From Deltaproteobacteria bacterium (GTDB taxonomy: Bacteria > Desulfobacterota > Desulfarculia > JACQYL01): a stretch of DNA of 64,000 nt. The notes under the pieces were generated by a model. The model was not told the DNA's origin, made no database searches, and saw only the letters and a program-made list of their open reading frames with translations. Both the position numbers and the translations under genes were made by a program. The DNA is taken from the NCBI GenBank assembly GCA_016208165.1, contig JACQYL010000036.1, forward strand, positions 12,035-76,034, read 5' to 3'. Shown here piece by piece: positions 36,214-47,545 of the stretch; position 1 is the stretch's first letter, and each line of letters opens with the position of its first letter.

Positions 36214-37449
36214 ATGAACTCGAGCAGAGATGAAGCAGACAGGATGGCAGGCCCCTTGGAAGGTATCCGCATTGTCGAGTACGGCGTGTTCCACGCCGGA
36301 CCCGGCGCCACGGCCATACTGGGGGACCTGGGAGCGGACGTGATCAAGATCGAAACCGAAAAGGGAGATCCGGAGCGGTATTGGACCACTGTTGGAGGCA
36401 TGGATATGTCGATGCCCGACGGGCAGAGCGTCATGCATCAGGTGTCCAACCGCAACAAGAAAGGGATCTGTCTGGACATCACGCATCCGAAGGGACGCGG
36501 GATTCTCCATCGCCTCGTGGAGCAGGCCGATGTGTTCCTGACCAATCTGCGTAAGAGCACCAAAACCAAGCTGGGCGTGGATTACGCCACGCTGTCCAAA
36601 GTCAACCCGCGGATCATTCACGCCAACGTGAGCGGCTACGGACCGGAAGGCGCCATGAGCGATCTGGGGGCCTTCGATCCTCTGGGCATGGCCCGATCCG
36701 GAATGATGTTCATAACGGGATCGGAACAGCCGGCCCTTCTCCACCTGGGAGTCCTTGATCAGGCCACGGCCATAGCCGCGAGCCACGCCATCCTCACCGC
36801 ATTGTTCGTTCGGGAACGTCGCGGAATCGGCCAGGAAGTCCACGTATCTTTATTCGGCGCCGGTTTGTGGCTTACCTATCCGAACCTGATGCTGAACAAC
36901 CTGCTCTCCCTGGACCCGACGCTGCCGTCCGACCGATTGAAGCATTCGCCTCTGCGCAACTGCTTCTGCTGTAGCGACGGCAAATGGATCCTCGGAACGC
37001 ATCATCCGGAAGAACGTTACTGGCCCATTTTCTGCGAGGTTACGGGACAATCGGCCCTGCTCGAGGATCCCCGTTTTGTGGACGACGCATCGAGGGCGGC
37101 CAACAACGAGGAACTTGTCGCCCACTTCGACCGAGTATTCGCCACCAAGACCAGGGACGAATGGATGGAGATTTTTCTCGCAAGGCAGCTCATGTTCTGC
37201 TCGGTCCAGCGTGTGGAGGAACTAAAAGGCGATCCACAGGCCCTGGAAAACGGGTACATGGTTCCTTTCGATCACCCCGCCTTGGGTCCTGTGCAGATAC
37301 CGGGGTACCCGGTTCATTTCAGCGCCTGCCGGGCGGGCACCCGAACGGCCGCGCCCACCCTCGGCCAGCATACGGATTCGGTCCTCGGGGATCTGGGATA
37401 TACGCAAGAGGATATCCGCGCCTTGAGAGGAGAAAGCGTTGTAAGTTGA
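36214..37449 (+). CDS. class III CoA-transferase (CaiB/BaiF family)
   Basis: A 411-residue family III CoA-transferase, which moves CoA between organic acids. The N-terminal GIRIVEYGVFHAGPGATAILGDLGADVIKIE is diagnostic. The catalytic aspartate is the D in LGVLDQATAIAASHAILTAL, and GYGPEGAMSDLGAFDPL belongs to the family core. The C-terminal region PGYPVHFSA..APTLGQHTD closes it. The start at 36214 follows GGAGGTG; the frame is open far upstream, but only antisense to the regulator gene. The substrate cannot be told from sequence. It is divergent from a Crp/Fnr-type regulator. Confidence 0.92.
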   Translation: MNSSRDEADRMAGPLEGIRIVEYGVFHAGPGATAILGDLGADVIKIETEKGDPERYWTTVGGMDMSMPDGQSVMHQVSNRNKKGICLDITHPKGRGILHRLVEQADVFLTNLRKSTKTKLGVDYATLSKVNPRIIHANVSGYGPEGAMSDLGAFDPLGMARSGMMFITGSEQPALLHLGVLDQATAIAASHAILTALFVRERRGIGQEVHVSLFGAGLWLTYPNLMLNNLLSLDPTLPSDRLKHSPLRNCFCCSDGKWILGTHHPEERYWPIFCEVTGQSALLEDPRFVDDASRAANNEELVAHFDRVFATKTRDEWMEIFLARQLMFCSVQRVEELKGDPQALENGYMVPFDHPALGPVQIPGYPVHFSACRAGTRTAAPTLGQHTDSVLGDLGYTQEDIRALRGESVVS

Positions 37450-37653
37450 GGGAAAGCGTTTTTCGGCCCGGACGACGGATTCGTTTCATCGGATCCGGGC
37501 CGCCAACGGATTCCCAATGACATCGCCTTGTTAAAGGTGTGATCGGTCCCTGGCGGCGTATGATCGGACAACGGCAATGACAACGTCTCTTCGGGCGTCG
37601 GAGGGACGGGGACTATAACGGCGAACACGAAGATGACGGCGCCGAGGATCCGG

Positions 37654-38409
37654 ATGAAAGAGTCCTCAGCCGAAGAAATCGACCGGTTCAACGGGAAAGA
37701 CGGAAACCCCGCGTATGTCGCGCACCGGGGCAAAGTCTACGACGTGACCGGAAGCAAAGTGTGGAAAGGCGGCGTGCACATGAACCGCCACCATGCCGGA
37801 AAGGACTTGACCTCGGATATCCTGGCCGCTCCTCACGACCCAAGTTTTTTGGAACGATATCCCCGGGTGGGAACCCTGAAGGAGAGCGGAATTGCCGAAG
37901 GAGAGCCGGCCGACGATTTTTCGCGGCTTTCCGCCGGGGCGTACTTTTTGAAAACCCATTCTCACCCCATGACCGTCCACTTCCCGATTGCTTTTACCTA
38001 CGCCGCCGTCATGTTCGACGCGCTCTATCTTCTCCTGGGGATAAAAGCCTTCGAGATCACGGCCCTCGATTGCCTCGGGGCCGGCATTTTTTTCACGCCC
38101 ATAGCCATTGCCACCGGCTTCTATACCTGGTTGACGAAATACCGGGCCAAGCGAATGCGCCCGGTGATGATCAAGCTGCGGCTTTCTTTCGTCCTTCTGG
38201 CCACTGAGATCGCAGCCTTCGCATGGAGATTGGAGGATCCGGCCGTCCTCGATCGTTTCGGATGGGCCGGCGTCATGTATCTTTTCTTGCTTGTTCTCAT
38301 GCTCGTTTCGGTAACGATCATCGGGTGGTTCGGCGCGAGCCTGACGTTCCCCATGGGAAAGCCGGCGACGGGCAGCCGGCGATCCGGACTTCCGCCGAGC
38401 GATCGCTGA
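37654..38409 (+). CDS. cytochrome b5-like heme domain fused to DUF2231 membrane domain
   Basis: A protein of about 251 residues. Residues about 1-75 form a cytochrome b5-like domain (EEIDRFNGKDGNPAYVAHRGKVYDVTGSKVW), with histidines in NRHHAG and APHD as candidate heme ligands. The rest is a DUF2231-type membrane domain beginning HPMTVHFPIAF and containing four hydrophobic segments, with GIFFTPIAIATGFYTWLTKY. The combination suggests a membrane electron-transfer protein. ATG 37654 follows GAGGATCC; an upstream ATG at 37633 is possible. Partners are unknown. Confidence 0.82.
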   Translation: MKESSAEEIDRFNGKDGNPAYVAHRGKVYDVTGSKVWKGGVHMNRHHAGKDLTSDILAAPHDPSFLERYPRVGTLKESGIAEGEPADDFSRLSAGAYFLKTHSHPMTVHFPIAFTYAAVMFDALYLLLGIKAFEITALDCLGAGIFFTPIAIATGFYTWLTKYRAKRMRPVMIKLRLSFVLLATEIAAFAWRLEDPAVLDRFGWAGVMYLFLLVLMLVSVTIIGWFGASLTFPMGKPATGSRRSGLPPSDR

Positions 38410-38797
38410 TCCCTTCCCGAGAGATGCAAGGCTTCGCCGAGCGGCCATCCGTTGCCAAGGCATTCACCAGGAAGAAAAGACGGTGGGTGTCAGACTTGAC
38501 AGGGTGTGAGGGAACTGCTTCCGTACTACGGTCCTCATGAACAGCGGAACGCCGCAAGCGGGCTTCCGAGGTTCACCACCGCGAACCGAAGCCTGAATCT
38601 TTGAAGCTTTCGAGCGAATAATAGACCTGGCAAGTATTGTGAACTCGGCAGGCCATTTGGAGCTATACCAGATGTTGTGTCTGAGCCGAGTTCTTCTCGC
38701 CAACCCGGGAAAACGCGTGGTTGTAGGGTGGAAATCGCGATTTCGGGATGATAATATGTATTATTAATTTAAGGTCCTGTTTTCGACGGAGGGTAGT
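38410..38797. other. intergenic region before the toxin-antitoxin pair
   Basis: About 390 bases, AT-rich in the last 60. No gene is supported. It marks the left edge of the accessory island. Confidence 0.4.
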
Positions 38798-39034
38798 ATG
38801 GAATTATTAAAAAGGATTACCTTCGACCCTGAAATAATGGGTGGAAAACCTTGTATCCGCGGCATGCGGGTAACCGTTGGTATGATCGTTGGTCTTGTAG
38901 CTTCAGACCATACCAAGAAAGACATCCTGGAAATGTATCCTTATTTGGAAAACGAAGATATCGATGAAGCGCTTCGGTATGCCGCCTGGAGAGTTGAAGA
39001 GATTGAAGTTCCCGTCAAGACGGAAATTGCATGA
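38798..39034 (+). CDS. DUF433 antitoxin-like protein
   Basis: A 78-residue DUF433 protein. The pattern RITFDPEIMGGKPCIRGMRVTVGMIVGLVA is the family hallmark and forms a small helix-turn-helix. It overlaps the following PIN-like gene by four bases (ATGA), the usual layout for an antitoxin followed by its toxin. It is predicted to bind its own promoter and neutralise the partner. GGAGGGTAGT precedes the ATG. Confidence 0.88.
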   Translation: MELLKRITFDPEIMGGKPCIRGMRVTVGMIVGLVASDHTKKDILEMYPYLENEDIDEALRYAAWRVEEIEVPVKTEIA

Positions 39035-39405
39035 AGATCGTGATAGACATGAACTTGTCCCCCCAATGGGTTGAAGTTCTGAAACCGGAAGGTCACCAGT
39101 GTTTACATTGGTCGGAGATCGGTCCTTCAAATGCATCAGATCGTGAAATCCTCTTTTGGGCGCGATCCAACGGTTTCGTGGTATTTACCCATGATCTTGA
39201 TTTCGGTGCAATCCTCGCCGCCACCAAGGCTGATTCTCCAAGTGTGTTGCAGTTGCGAGCACAAGATATTTCACCGAAGCGCATCGGTGCAACAGTAATC
39301 TCAGCATTTCAGCAGCTTGGAGAAGTTTTAGACCGGGGGGCATTGGTAAGTATCGATACGAAGGGAGCCAGGGCTCGCATCCTGCCCCTTTCACGCGAAG
39401 AATAG
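39031..39405 (+). CDS. DUF5615 PIN-like toxin
   Basis: A 124-residue protein of the Mut7-C/DUF5615 PIN-like group, predicted to be a ribonuclease toxin. Acidic residues of the PIN core are visible: D6 (IVIDMNLS), D37 and E39 region (NASDREIL), and D50 and D52 region (THDLDFG). It is translationally coupled to the DUF433 gene. The pair sits next to the FRG-cyclase module in an accessory region. RNA target unknown. Confidence 0.85.
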   Translation: MKIVIDMNLSPQWVEVLKPEGHQCLHWSEIGPSNASDREILFWARSNGFVVFTHDLDFGAILAATKADSPSVLQLRAQDISPKRIGATVISAFQQLGEVLDRGALVSIDTKGARARILPLSREE

Positions 39406-39427
39406 AATAGCGCGTATTTAGTATGAG

Positions 39428-39731
39428 TGGCACAGGGACGTTGTTTCCTCGTCGATATGCAAGTGCAAAACGGTTATCCGATACGCATGCCAAGGCAAGG
39501 TCCCATTGACCCGCCCGGCGCGCTGCGCCACATCAGTATCCGAGGAATCGAAAGCCGGGCGATTTTCGAGGATGATATTGATCGGACGGACTTTCTTGAA
39601 CGACTTTCAGGTCATCTGCCGTGCGGTGAAGACGGCGGAGATGGATGAGGAGTTGATCGTAGCTGGCGGAGCCGTTCGGGAACTGATTCGGACCGAAACA
39701 AGTCAACAATGAAACAATGTCTCCATATGGC
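39428..39731 (+). mobile_element. RAYT-derived non-autonomous element, subfamily 2
   Basis: A 304-base element. From 39487 it encodes the N-terminus of a REP-associated tyrosine transposase (MPRQGPIDPPGALRHISIRGIE..IFEDDIDRTDFLERL), then jumps by deletion and frame change to a fragment of the C-terminus (CRAVKTAEMDEE). The catalytic HUH and tyrosine region is missing. The ends look like imperfect inverted repeats: GGCACAGGGACGTTGTTTC (from 39429) and GAAACAATGTCTCC (39711-39724). These ends differ from those of the other elements in the window. Confidence 0.65.
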
Positions 39732-39836
39732 ATAATGATAGAGGCCGTAGGCAGTCATTGAATGCTGTAGATGACATTTGCATTCAATGGAGTGCAAGAA
39801 GCGTGCGCCACTGATGTCAAGCGGTAAGGGTCAAAA

Positions 39837-40664
39837 ATGATCAAAACCGTTACAGAACTGATCGATTGTATCAAAAGAGATCTAAACACATGGGATAAGC
39901 GAACTAAGCCATGGTTTCGAGGTGAATCTGGCGATGACCAACCTTTGTGCCCCAAAATAGCATTCTATAAAGCACATGAAGAAAACTACTTGCTACAATC
40001 TTTCCGAAGACAAGCTGGTGGACTTACAAATGTACCTGGGCGTCAACAGCTGGATTTATGGCTTTTTTTGGCCCAACATTATGGAGTTCCAACAAGGTTA
40101 CTTGACTGGACAGAGGGCGCCCTACTCGCTCTTTACTTTGCAATAAATAGAGGAAATGAAAACCCAAGAATTTATATGTTAAATCCGCATCGCATTAATG
40201 AGATTTCTGGTTCACAAAACACTTTTCCTAATTATCCCCTAAGCTTTCATCGCGGCGGTAGTCTATACGTCGCCTTGGCTTGGCAGAACCGTGTGGTTGA
40301 CCAAGGCATGAAAAAGTTACGAGATGAAATCGGGTTAGATATTGACATTCCTCTTGCCTTCCCTGCAACCTATCAAGACCACCGCATGATTGCACAACGT
40401 AGCTGTTTCACTATTCACGGAACGAACCTATCACCAATCCAAGACATTCTGTCAAAAAAGTCCATCGCAGTGTCCGATTGCCTTTTCGAATACAAGATTG
40501 ATGCAAATGCCAAAAGGGATCTTTTAAGAGACCTTTCAATTTTGGGAGTATCGGCAGCAACCATTTTTCCTGACTTAGACAATTTAGCACGTGATTTGAA
40601 ATCGAATATCGAAACCTTTACCGAAGGTCATTCAGCCGACGCAAAAAGCCCCGCAGCTGATTAA
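39837..40664 (+). CDS. FRG-domain protein, candidate effector of a nucleotide-signalling module
   Basis: A 275-residue protein with an FRG domain. The signature arginine lies in KPWFRGES (R28), and the second block is LFLAQHYGVPTRLLDWTEGALLALYFAI (residues 77-104). FRG domains are widespread in phage-related and defence-like contexts, but their activity is not settled to my knowledge. There is no signal peptide or membrane segment. It is AT-rich compared with its neighbours. The ATG follows TAAGGG. It ends 34 bases before a class III nucleotide cyclase gene, and the two lie between two RAYT-derived elements and beside a toxin-antitoxin pair. An effector role regulated by the cyclase product is inferred from context only. 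Confidence 0.82.
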   Translation: MIKTVTELIDCIKRDLNTWDKRTKPWFRGESGDDQPLCPKIAFYKAHEENYLLQSFRRQAGGLTNVPGRQQLDLWLFLAQHYGVPTRLLDWTEGALLALYFAINRGNENPRIYMLNPHRINEISGSQNTFPNYPLSFHRGGSLYVALAWQNRVVDQGMKKLRDEIGLDIDIPLAFPATYQDHRMIAQRSCFTIHGTNLSPIQDILSKKSIAVSDCLFEYKIDANAKRDLLRDLSILGVSAATIFPDLDNLARDLKSNIETFTEGHSADAKSPAAD

Positions 40665-40698
40665 CGGCATTGGATGCTTTATCTTCAGGAGAAATCTC

Positions 40699-41649
40699 AT
40701 GACTGAGGACCAAGCCCGAAGGGCATATGCAGATCACCGTGCACTGAAAGGCCGCGAGGTTCGGAGTATCAGCCCAGAGCGCTTGAAGGGTGGTTCTTGG
40801 CTTTTTGTCGAGGTCGAGGAAGCGACAGAAAGCGGAAGTTATATAGGTGTCGTCGTTCGAGAAGATGGAGGGGTGTTCAAGTTCCTTGGTGCCCTTGGCA
40901 AGGTTTTCCGTCGGTGGAGGAATAAATTGGGTGCGCCAAAATCATCTGAGCGGTTCCTCGGCTCTACCGCATTCGGGTGTTACCAAGCATTCGATCATGG
41001 TTTCGCGGTTTGGGAAGGAGCGGAGGACCTTGGCTTTCCGCTTTTTGAATCTCTAAACCCACTTAAGCGTCAGATGTGCATTGTCGCATTCTTCGATCTG
41101 CGCGGCTTTACCTCTTGGTCGAAGGATGCCACCCCCGAAGATGTTCAGCTGGCAATCGAAGCCCTTGAAGCTTCTATACATGAGGGCTTCCCTCGTGAAT
41201 CGTCTGCGCCTTGGAAGAAGTTGTTCCTGAAAGGTACCGGCGATGGTGTAATGACAGTGTCGCAGGCTGATTGGTACGAGGGAACCGTTCCTGATCAGCC
41301 GATGATCGAACCCGCACGGGGACACGGAAGAAAATTCTTACACGCTTGTGAACTGGCAGTGTCGGCTGGCCGGGAGCGACTGGAACAGTCTGGTTTTCCG
41401 CTTGCAATCGGCTGTGGTATCGCCTCTGGAGAACTGGATCGAGTTTTCCTTTTTGGCCGGCTTGATTTTATCGGACCCGCTGCGAATGAAGCAGCAAAGC
41501 TCCAGCAGCACGCATGGAATGAAATCTGTGTGACGCCTGGATTCGGCAAACTCCTAAATCAAGATGGCATGAATCTCAATGCAGAGTGGGTTCTCGCGAC
41601 CAAGGGGTGGCGCTTGCGCCCCCCTGAAGTAAAACCATCCATTTATTAA
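40699..41649 (+). CDS. class III nucleotide cyclase paired with the FRG protein
   Basis: A 316-residue soluble protein. About 120 N-terminal residues are unrecognised. The class III cyclase domain follows, with metal-binding D133 (FFDLRGFT) and D182 (KGTGDG). The canonical base-specifying positions hold K178 and D256 (LDFIG), the pair that selects ATP in classical adenylate cyclases. The ribose/transition-state Asn is present (N263, AANEAAK), but the usual Arg four residues later is K267. It resembles the stand-alone cyclases of Pycsar-type defence in size and gene layout, but the specificity residues argue for ATP. AGGAG precedes the ATG. Confidence 0.82.
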   Translation: MTEDQARRAYADHRALKGREVRSISPERLKGGSWLFVEVEEATESGSYIGVVVREDGGVFKFLGALGKVFRRWRNKLGAPKSSERFLGSTAFGCYQAFDHGFAVWEGAEDLGFPLFESLNPLKRQMCIVAFFDLRGFTSWSKDATPEDVQLAIEALEASIHEGFPRESSAPWKKLFLKGTGDGVMTVSQADWYEGTVPDQPMIEPARGHGRKFLHACELAVSAGRERLEQSGFPLAIGCGIASGELDRVFLFGRLDFIGPAANEAAKLQQHAWNEICVTPGFGKLLNQDGMNLNAEWVLATKGWRLRPPEVKPSIY

Positions 41650-41701
41650 TTAATTAGAGACGAGCCCTGTATTAGAAAAATATGGGGTTGTACCGGCGGA
41701 T

Positions 41702-42074
41702 AAAAGGGGGACGGGGTTGATTTTGTGCGTTTCTATTCTACAGCGGACAATGCATTATCCGAGGCAATCTGTTCGCCCCGGCCGACAGCCCGACTAAACG
41801 CCGATCTGCCTAACTCAAGTTTCTTTACAGCCTCGGTTGGTGACCAAATCCCATGGAAAACGGGGGATTGCGATCTCGCCCGGCAGTTTCCCCAGGCGAT
41901 CGGCAAACCGGCTTCTGTCGGTATCGTCACGAAAGATGTTGCGCCGTTCGATCCCTCGGCGGATGATGTGATGCAACGCTCCCGGCGCGTCAATGCGTGC
42001 TTTTCGTGGTATGAGGTTCCCCTATCATGGGAAATGAAACAAAGAAACGCGCAAACTCAACACCGTGCCCCGTT
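41702..42074 (-). mobile_element. RAYT-derived element, copy A
   Basis: A 373-base element bounded by AAAAGGGGGACGGGGTTGA (from 41702) and a diverged inverted copy (GAAACGCGCAAACTCAACACC, 42044 on). Read on the minus strand it joins the N-terminus of a REP-associated tyrosine transposase (ARIDAPGALHHIIRRGIERR..IFRDDTDR) to its C-terminal helix (EAVKKLELGRSAFSRAVGRGEQIA) with the catalytic centre deleted. It shares layout with copies B and D. The 273 bases from its right end to panC hold nothing recognised. Confidence 0.78.
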
Positions 42075-42347
42075 CCACACAGGGCCTCCATCTAAATACT
42101 GATGGAATCGTCAAAGTAATTTCCTTTGGAGGATTTTTGTCAAATGACTTCTTGACATTCGGGCGCATTGCTTTTAAATTAAGCGCGAAAAAATCACACG
42201 GCTTGGATCCACATCGTTGGACCGAGACCCCTTTCATCGCTTCCGGAAGGGTTTTAGGCTGGACTGATCGACACCGGCACTGAAGCAGACTCCATCCGGA
42301 ATGAACAAAGGCGGCCTTCCGGTGCAACGAAATCGGGAGGTTTTTTT

Positions 42348-43193
42348 ATGGAAGTGATCAAAGACGTCCAGGAAATGCGTCAATGGTCTATTTCCTTTCG
42401 GCAAAATGGGGGAAGCATCGGCTTCGTTCCCACGATGGGTTTTCTGCACGAAGGCCACGTGAGCCTGCTGAAAGCGGCCAGGGAACGGTGCGACGCTCTG
42501 GTCGTCAGTATTTTTGTCAATCCGACCCAGTTTGGACCCAGCGAAGACCTCTCCCAATATCCACGCGACCTGGATAGAGACCTGACCCTTACTCGTGAAG
42601 TGGGCGCGGATATCGTGTTTTTCCCGGACGTATCGCAGATGTACCCGCCGGGATTTCAGACCTATGTTCAGGTGGAAGAGCTGAGTCGGGGACTCTGCGG
42701 GACGGACAGGCCCACCCACTTCAGGGGAGTGGCCACCGTAGTCGCCAAACTGTTTAATCAGGTCCTTCCCGATCAGGCCTTTTTCGGTGAGAAGGATTAT
42801 CAGCAGCTCGCCGTGATCAAGCGCATGGCGAAAGATCTCGACATGGGCGTGGAAGTCATCGGTTGCCCCATTGTCCGGGAGCCGGACGGCCTGGCCATGA
42901 GTTCGAGAAACGTCTACCTGAATACCAAAGGCCGGAAAGCGGCTCTCTGCCTGCGTCGCTCCATTCGGAAAGCGCAGGAGCTGGTGCGAAGCGGAAACAG
43001 AGAGTCGTCCTGGATTCTTCAGGAAGTAACCAACATCATAGCAACTGAACCATTGGTTCAGCTTATATACGCCGAGATCCGCCATCCGGAATCATTGGAC
43101 CCCCTCGATCATATTGACCCAAGGGGGGTGTTGTTGCTGGCAGCGCGGGTCGAAAATACACGATTGATTGACAACGGCTACTTGCCGGAATGA
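42348..43193 (+). CDS. panC: pantothenate synthetase
   Basis: A 281-residue PanC that condenses pantoate and beta-alanine using ATP. Signatures are [19 protein letters not shown] (HIGH-like motif), [56 protein letters not shown] and MSSRNVYL (KMSKS-like). The length is standard. GGGAGG precedes the ATG. panD follows after ten bases, so the two form an operon supplying the second half of pantothenate synthesis, apart from panB-panE at 15-17 kb. Confidence 0.96.
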   Translation: MEVIKDVQEMRQWSISFRQNGGSIGFVPTMGFLHEGHVSLLKAARERCDALVVSIFVNPTQFGPSEDLSQYPRDLDRDLTLTREVGADIVFFPDVSQMYPPGFQTYVQVEELSRGLCGTDRPTHFRGVATVVAKLFNQVLPDQAFFGEKDYQQLAVIKRMAKDLDMGVEVIGCPIVREPDGLAMSSRNVYLNTKGRKAALCLRRSIRKAQELVRSGNRESSWILQEVTNIIATEPLVQLIYAEIRHPESLDPLDHIDPRGVLLLAARVENTRLIDNGYLPE

Positions 43194-43203
43194 GGACCAG
43201 CCC

Positions 43204-43578
43204 ATGCGACGGACCATGTTTAAGTCGAAACTCCACCGCGTCAAGGTCACCGAAGCGGATCTGCACTATGAAGGCAGCTGCGCCATAGATCTGGATTTGA
43301 TGGAAGCGGCGGACATCCTCCCCTACGAGATGATACAGATCTATAATATCAATAACGGTGAGCGCTTCGAAACGTACGCCATAGAAGGTGAACGAGGCTC
43401 GGGCGCCATCTCTTTGAACGGAGCCGCCGCCCGAAAAGGCCAACCCGGGGACTTGATCATTATTGTCACCTTCGTCCATCTGGACGAGGAGGAAGTGCGG
43501 ACCCATAAGCCGACAGTGGTGTTCGTGGACGAGCACAATCGAATCCCCTCCGCCAAACGCGAGATGAAATCCATTTAA
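43204..43578 (+). CDS. panD: aspartate 1-decarboxylase proenzyme
   Basis: A 124-residue pyruvoyl enzyme that makes beta-alanine from aspartate. The Gly24-Ser25 self-cleavage site is in EGSCAID, giving the pyruvoyl group on the alpha chain. [21 protein letters not shown] and the C-terminal [19 protein letters not shown] match the family. The start at 43204 is chosen because it places Ser25 correctly and follows GAGGA; the frame is open to 43168 within panC. It is co-transcribed with panC, whose product uses the beta-alanine. Confidence 0.96.
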   Translation: MRRTMFKSKLHRVKVTEADLHYEGSCAIDLDLMEAADILPYEMIQIYNINNGERFETYAIEGERGSGAISLNGAAARKGQPGDLIIIVTFVHLDEEEVRTHKPTVVFVDEHNRIPSAKREMKSI

Positions 43579-43829
43579 CGTCCTTATAAACTCCGCGCTT
43601 TTCCGGAGTGCAGGCAGTTTTCGCTTGTTCGTTTTCAATCCTGTCCGAGGGGGTGCGGCGTTTCTTCGAGGTTGTTAGGGCTTCGAACAAACACCGGTTG
43701 CCGTCGTACGGTTCACTCGAACGGTCTTTTCCGGACACGGCAGGAAATTAGGATCGTTGTCCTGACCCAACGTTATTCACTAAAGACACGCGCTTTAAGA
43801 GCCCTGCCGCCCGTTCCCCGCCTTTTCCC

Positions 43830-43858
43830 TTGACGCGTGTCGGAATTTGTTGTCAAAT
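43830..43858 (+). promoter_or_regulatory. predicted promoter of the metK-ahcY operon
   Basis: TTGACG (43830-43835), a 17-base spacer and TCAAAT (43853-43858). The 328-base gap between panD and metK was checked for SAM riboswitch signatures and none was seen by eye. Confidence 0.5.
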
Positions 43859-43906
43859 ACTTTTTTCTATCATTAATCAATACATTCCATTCGATCGGAG
43901 GCCCAT

Positions 43907-46342
<2,436 letters not shown>

Positions 46343-46365
46343 GGATCCTTCTGTAATGCGGAAAA

Positions 46366-46404
46366 CGACGGGGCGACGGAGAACGATCGCCCCGTCGCTT
46401 TTTT
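46366..46404. terminator. terminator between ahcY and fabH
   Basis: CGACGGGGCGA (46366-46376) and TCGCCCCGTCG (46387-46397) form a perfect 11-bp stem followed by CTTTTTT on the plus strand. It sits between convergent genes, so it may act in both directions, although the minus side lacks a T-run. Confidence 0.9.
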
Positions 46405-46417
46405 CAGAGCGGAAGCA

Positions 46418-47434
46418 CTACCAGCGAATCAATGCGCTGCCCCAGGTAAGCCCGCCCCCAAAGGCCGTCAACAATGCCAGATGATCTTTCCGGATACGGC
46501 CATCCCGAACAGCCTCGTCCAAGGCGATTGCAACACTGGCCGAAGAGATGTTGCCGTACTTCTCTATGGTAAGCACCATTTTCTCCATCGGCAATTCGAT
46601 CCGCTTGGCCAGACTCTGGAGCATGCGAAGATTGGCCTGATGAGGAATTACCCAGTCGATGTCTTCGATGGATACGTGGTTGGCTTCCAGAGCCTCGTAA
46701 CAGGAATCCGCAAAATGCTTGACAGCCACACGCACCGTGGTGTTGGCCGCAATCAGGCGAAGAAAGTGACGCTTTTCATCCACGCTCCGGTGTCCGATCG
46801 GTGTCGTAAGAGAACCCCCGCCGGGCAGCAAAAGGTTCATCCCATTGGCTCCGTCCGTATGGACGTGGCTGGAGAGAAGTTGCGGGCCCCCCGGGTCCCG
46901 CCTCAACACAACCGCCGCGGCTCCATCGCCCCAAAGGATGCAACTGCTTCTGTCGGTCCAGTCCACGGTTCTGGTCATGACCTCGGACGCCACCACAAGC
47001 ACGGTTTTCGCCGCGCGCGACTTCAGGTATTGCTGAGCAACGTTCAACGCGAAGATAAACCCCGAACAGGCGGCGCTTACATCGAACGTCAGGGCCCTTG
47101 GAATATCCAGCTTGGCCTGCAGGAAGTTCGCCGCCGCAGGACAACACATATCCGGGGTAATCGTGGCGAATATTACGAGATCCAGCTCACTCTTGTCGAT
47201 TCCGGCCGCGTCCAAAGCGTGAAGGCTCGCATGATGAGCGAGGTCGGACGAAGCCTGGTCTTCCGCCGCCACCCGACGTTCCAAAATGCCGGTTCGCTGA
47301 TGGATCCATTCGTTTGTCGTGTCTAACGTCTTCTCCAAATCGAAATTGGACAACACGCGATCGGGAACATATGAGCCTGTTCCCAAGATCCGAATTTCCG
47401 AGTCCTTCTGACGCACTTCATCCGGTGTCGGCAC
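46418..47434 (-). CDS. fabH: beta-ketoacyl-ACP synthase III
   Basis: A 338-residue KAS III that starts fatty acid synthesis by condensing acetyl-CoA with malonyl-ACP. The catalytic triad is visible: Cys in VSAACSGFIFALN, His in IPHQANLRM and Asn in KYGNISSAS. The GTG at 47434 is chosen because AAGGAG lies eight bases upstream; the ATG at 47527 would add 31 poorly conserved residues. It lies downstream of trpS on the minus strand, about 110 bases away. No other fatty acid synthesis genes adjoin it. Confidence 0.93.
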   Translation of the reverse strand: MPTPDEVRQKDSEIRILGTGSYVPDRVLSNFDLEKTLDTTNEWIHQRTGILERRVAAEDQASSDLAHHASLHALDAAGIDKSELDLVIFATITPDMCCPAAANFLQAKLDIPRALTFDVSAACSGFIFALNVAQQYLKSRAAKTVLVVASEVMTRTVDWTDRSSCILWGDGAAAVVLRRDPGGPQLLSSHVHTDGANGMNLLLPGGGSLTTPIGHRSVDEKRHFLRLIAANTTVRVAVKHFADSCYEALEANHVSIEDIDWVIPHQANLRMLQSLAKRIELPMEKMVLTIEKYGNISSASVAIALDEAVRDGRIRKDHLALLTAFGGGLTWGSALIRW

Positions 47435-47545
47435 GACAGGCTCCTTAGACTTGCTTGATTCACCCCGAACGTTCTTTCCTGCACGGCTTTGGCAACGCGT
47501 TTGGAAACAAGGCGCCACTCCTTCCAAAAATATTAGCAGATCGTC

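Noticed and set aside
43579-43906. SAM riboswitch before metK
   Set aside because: No conserved SAM-I or other SAM riboswitch core was found by eye; only a plain sigma-70-like promoter is seen.
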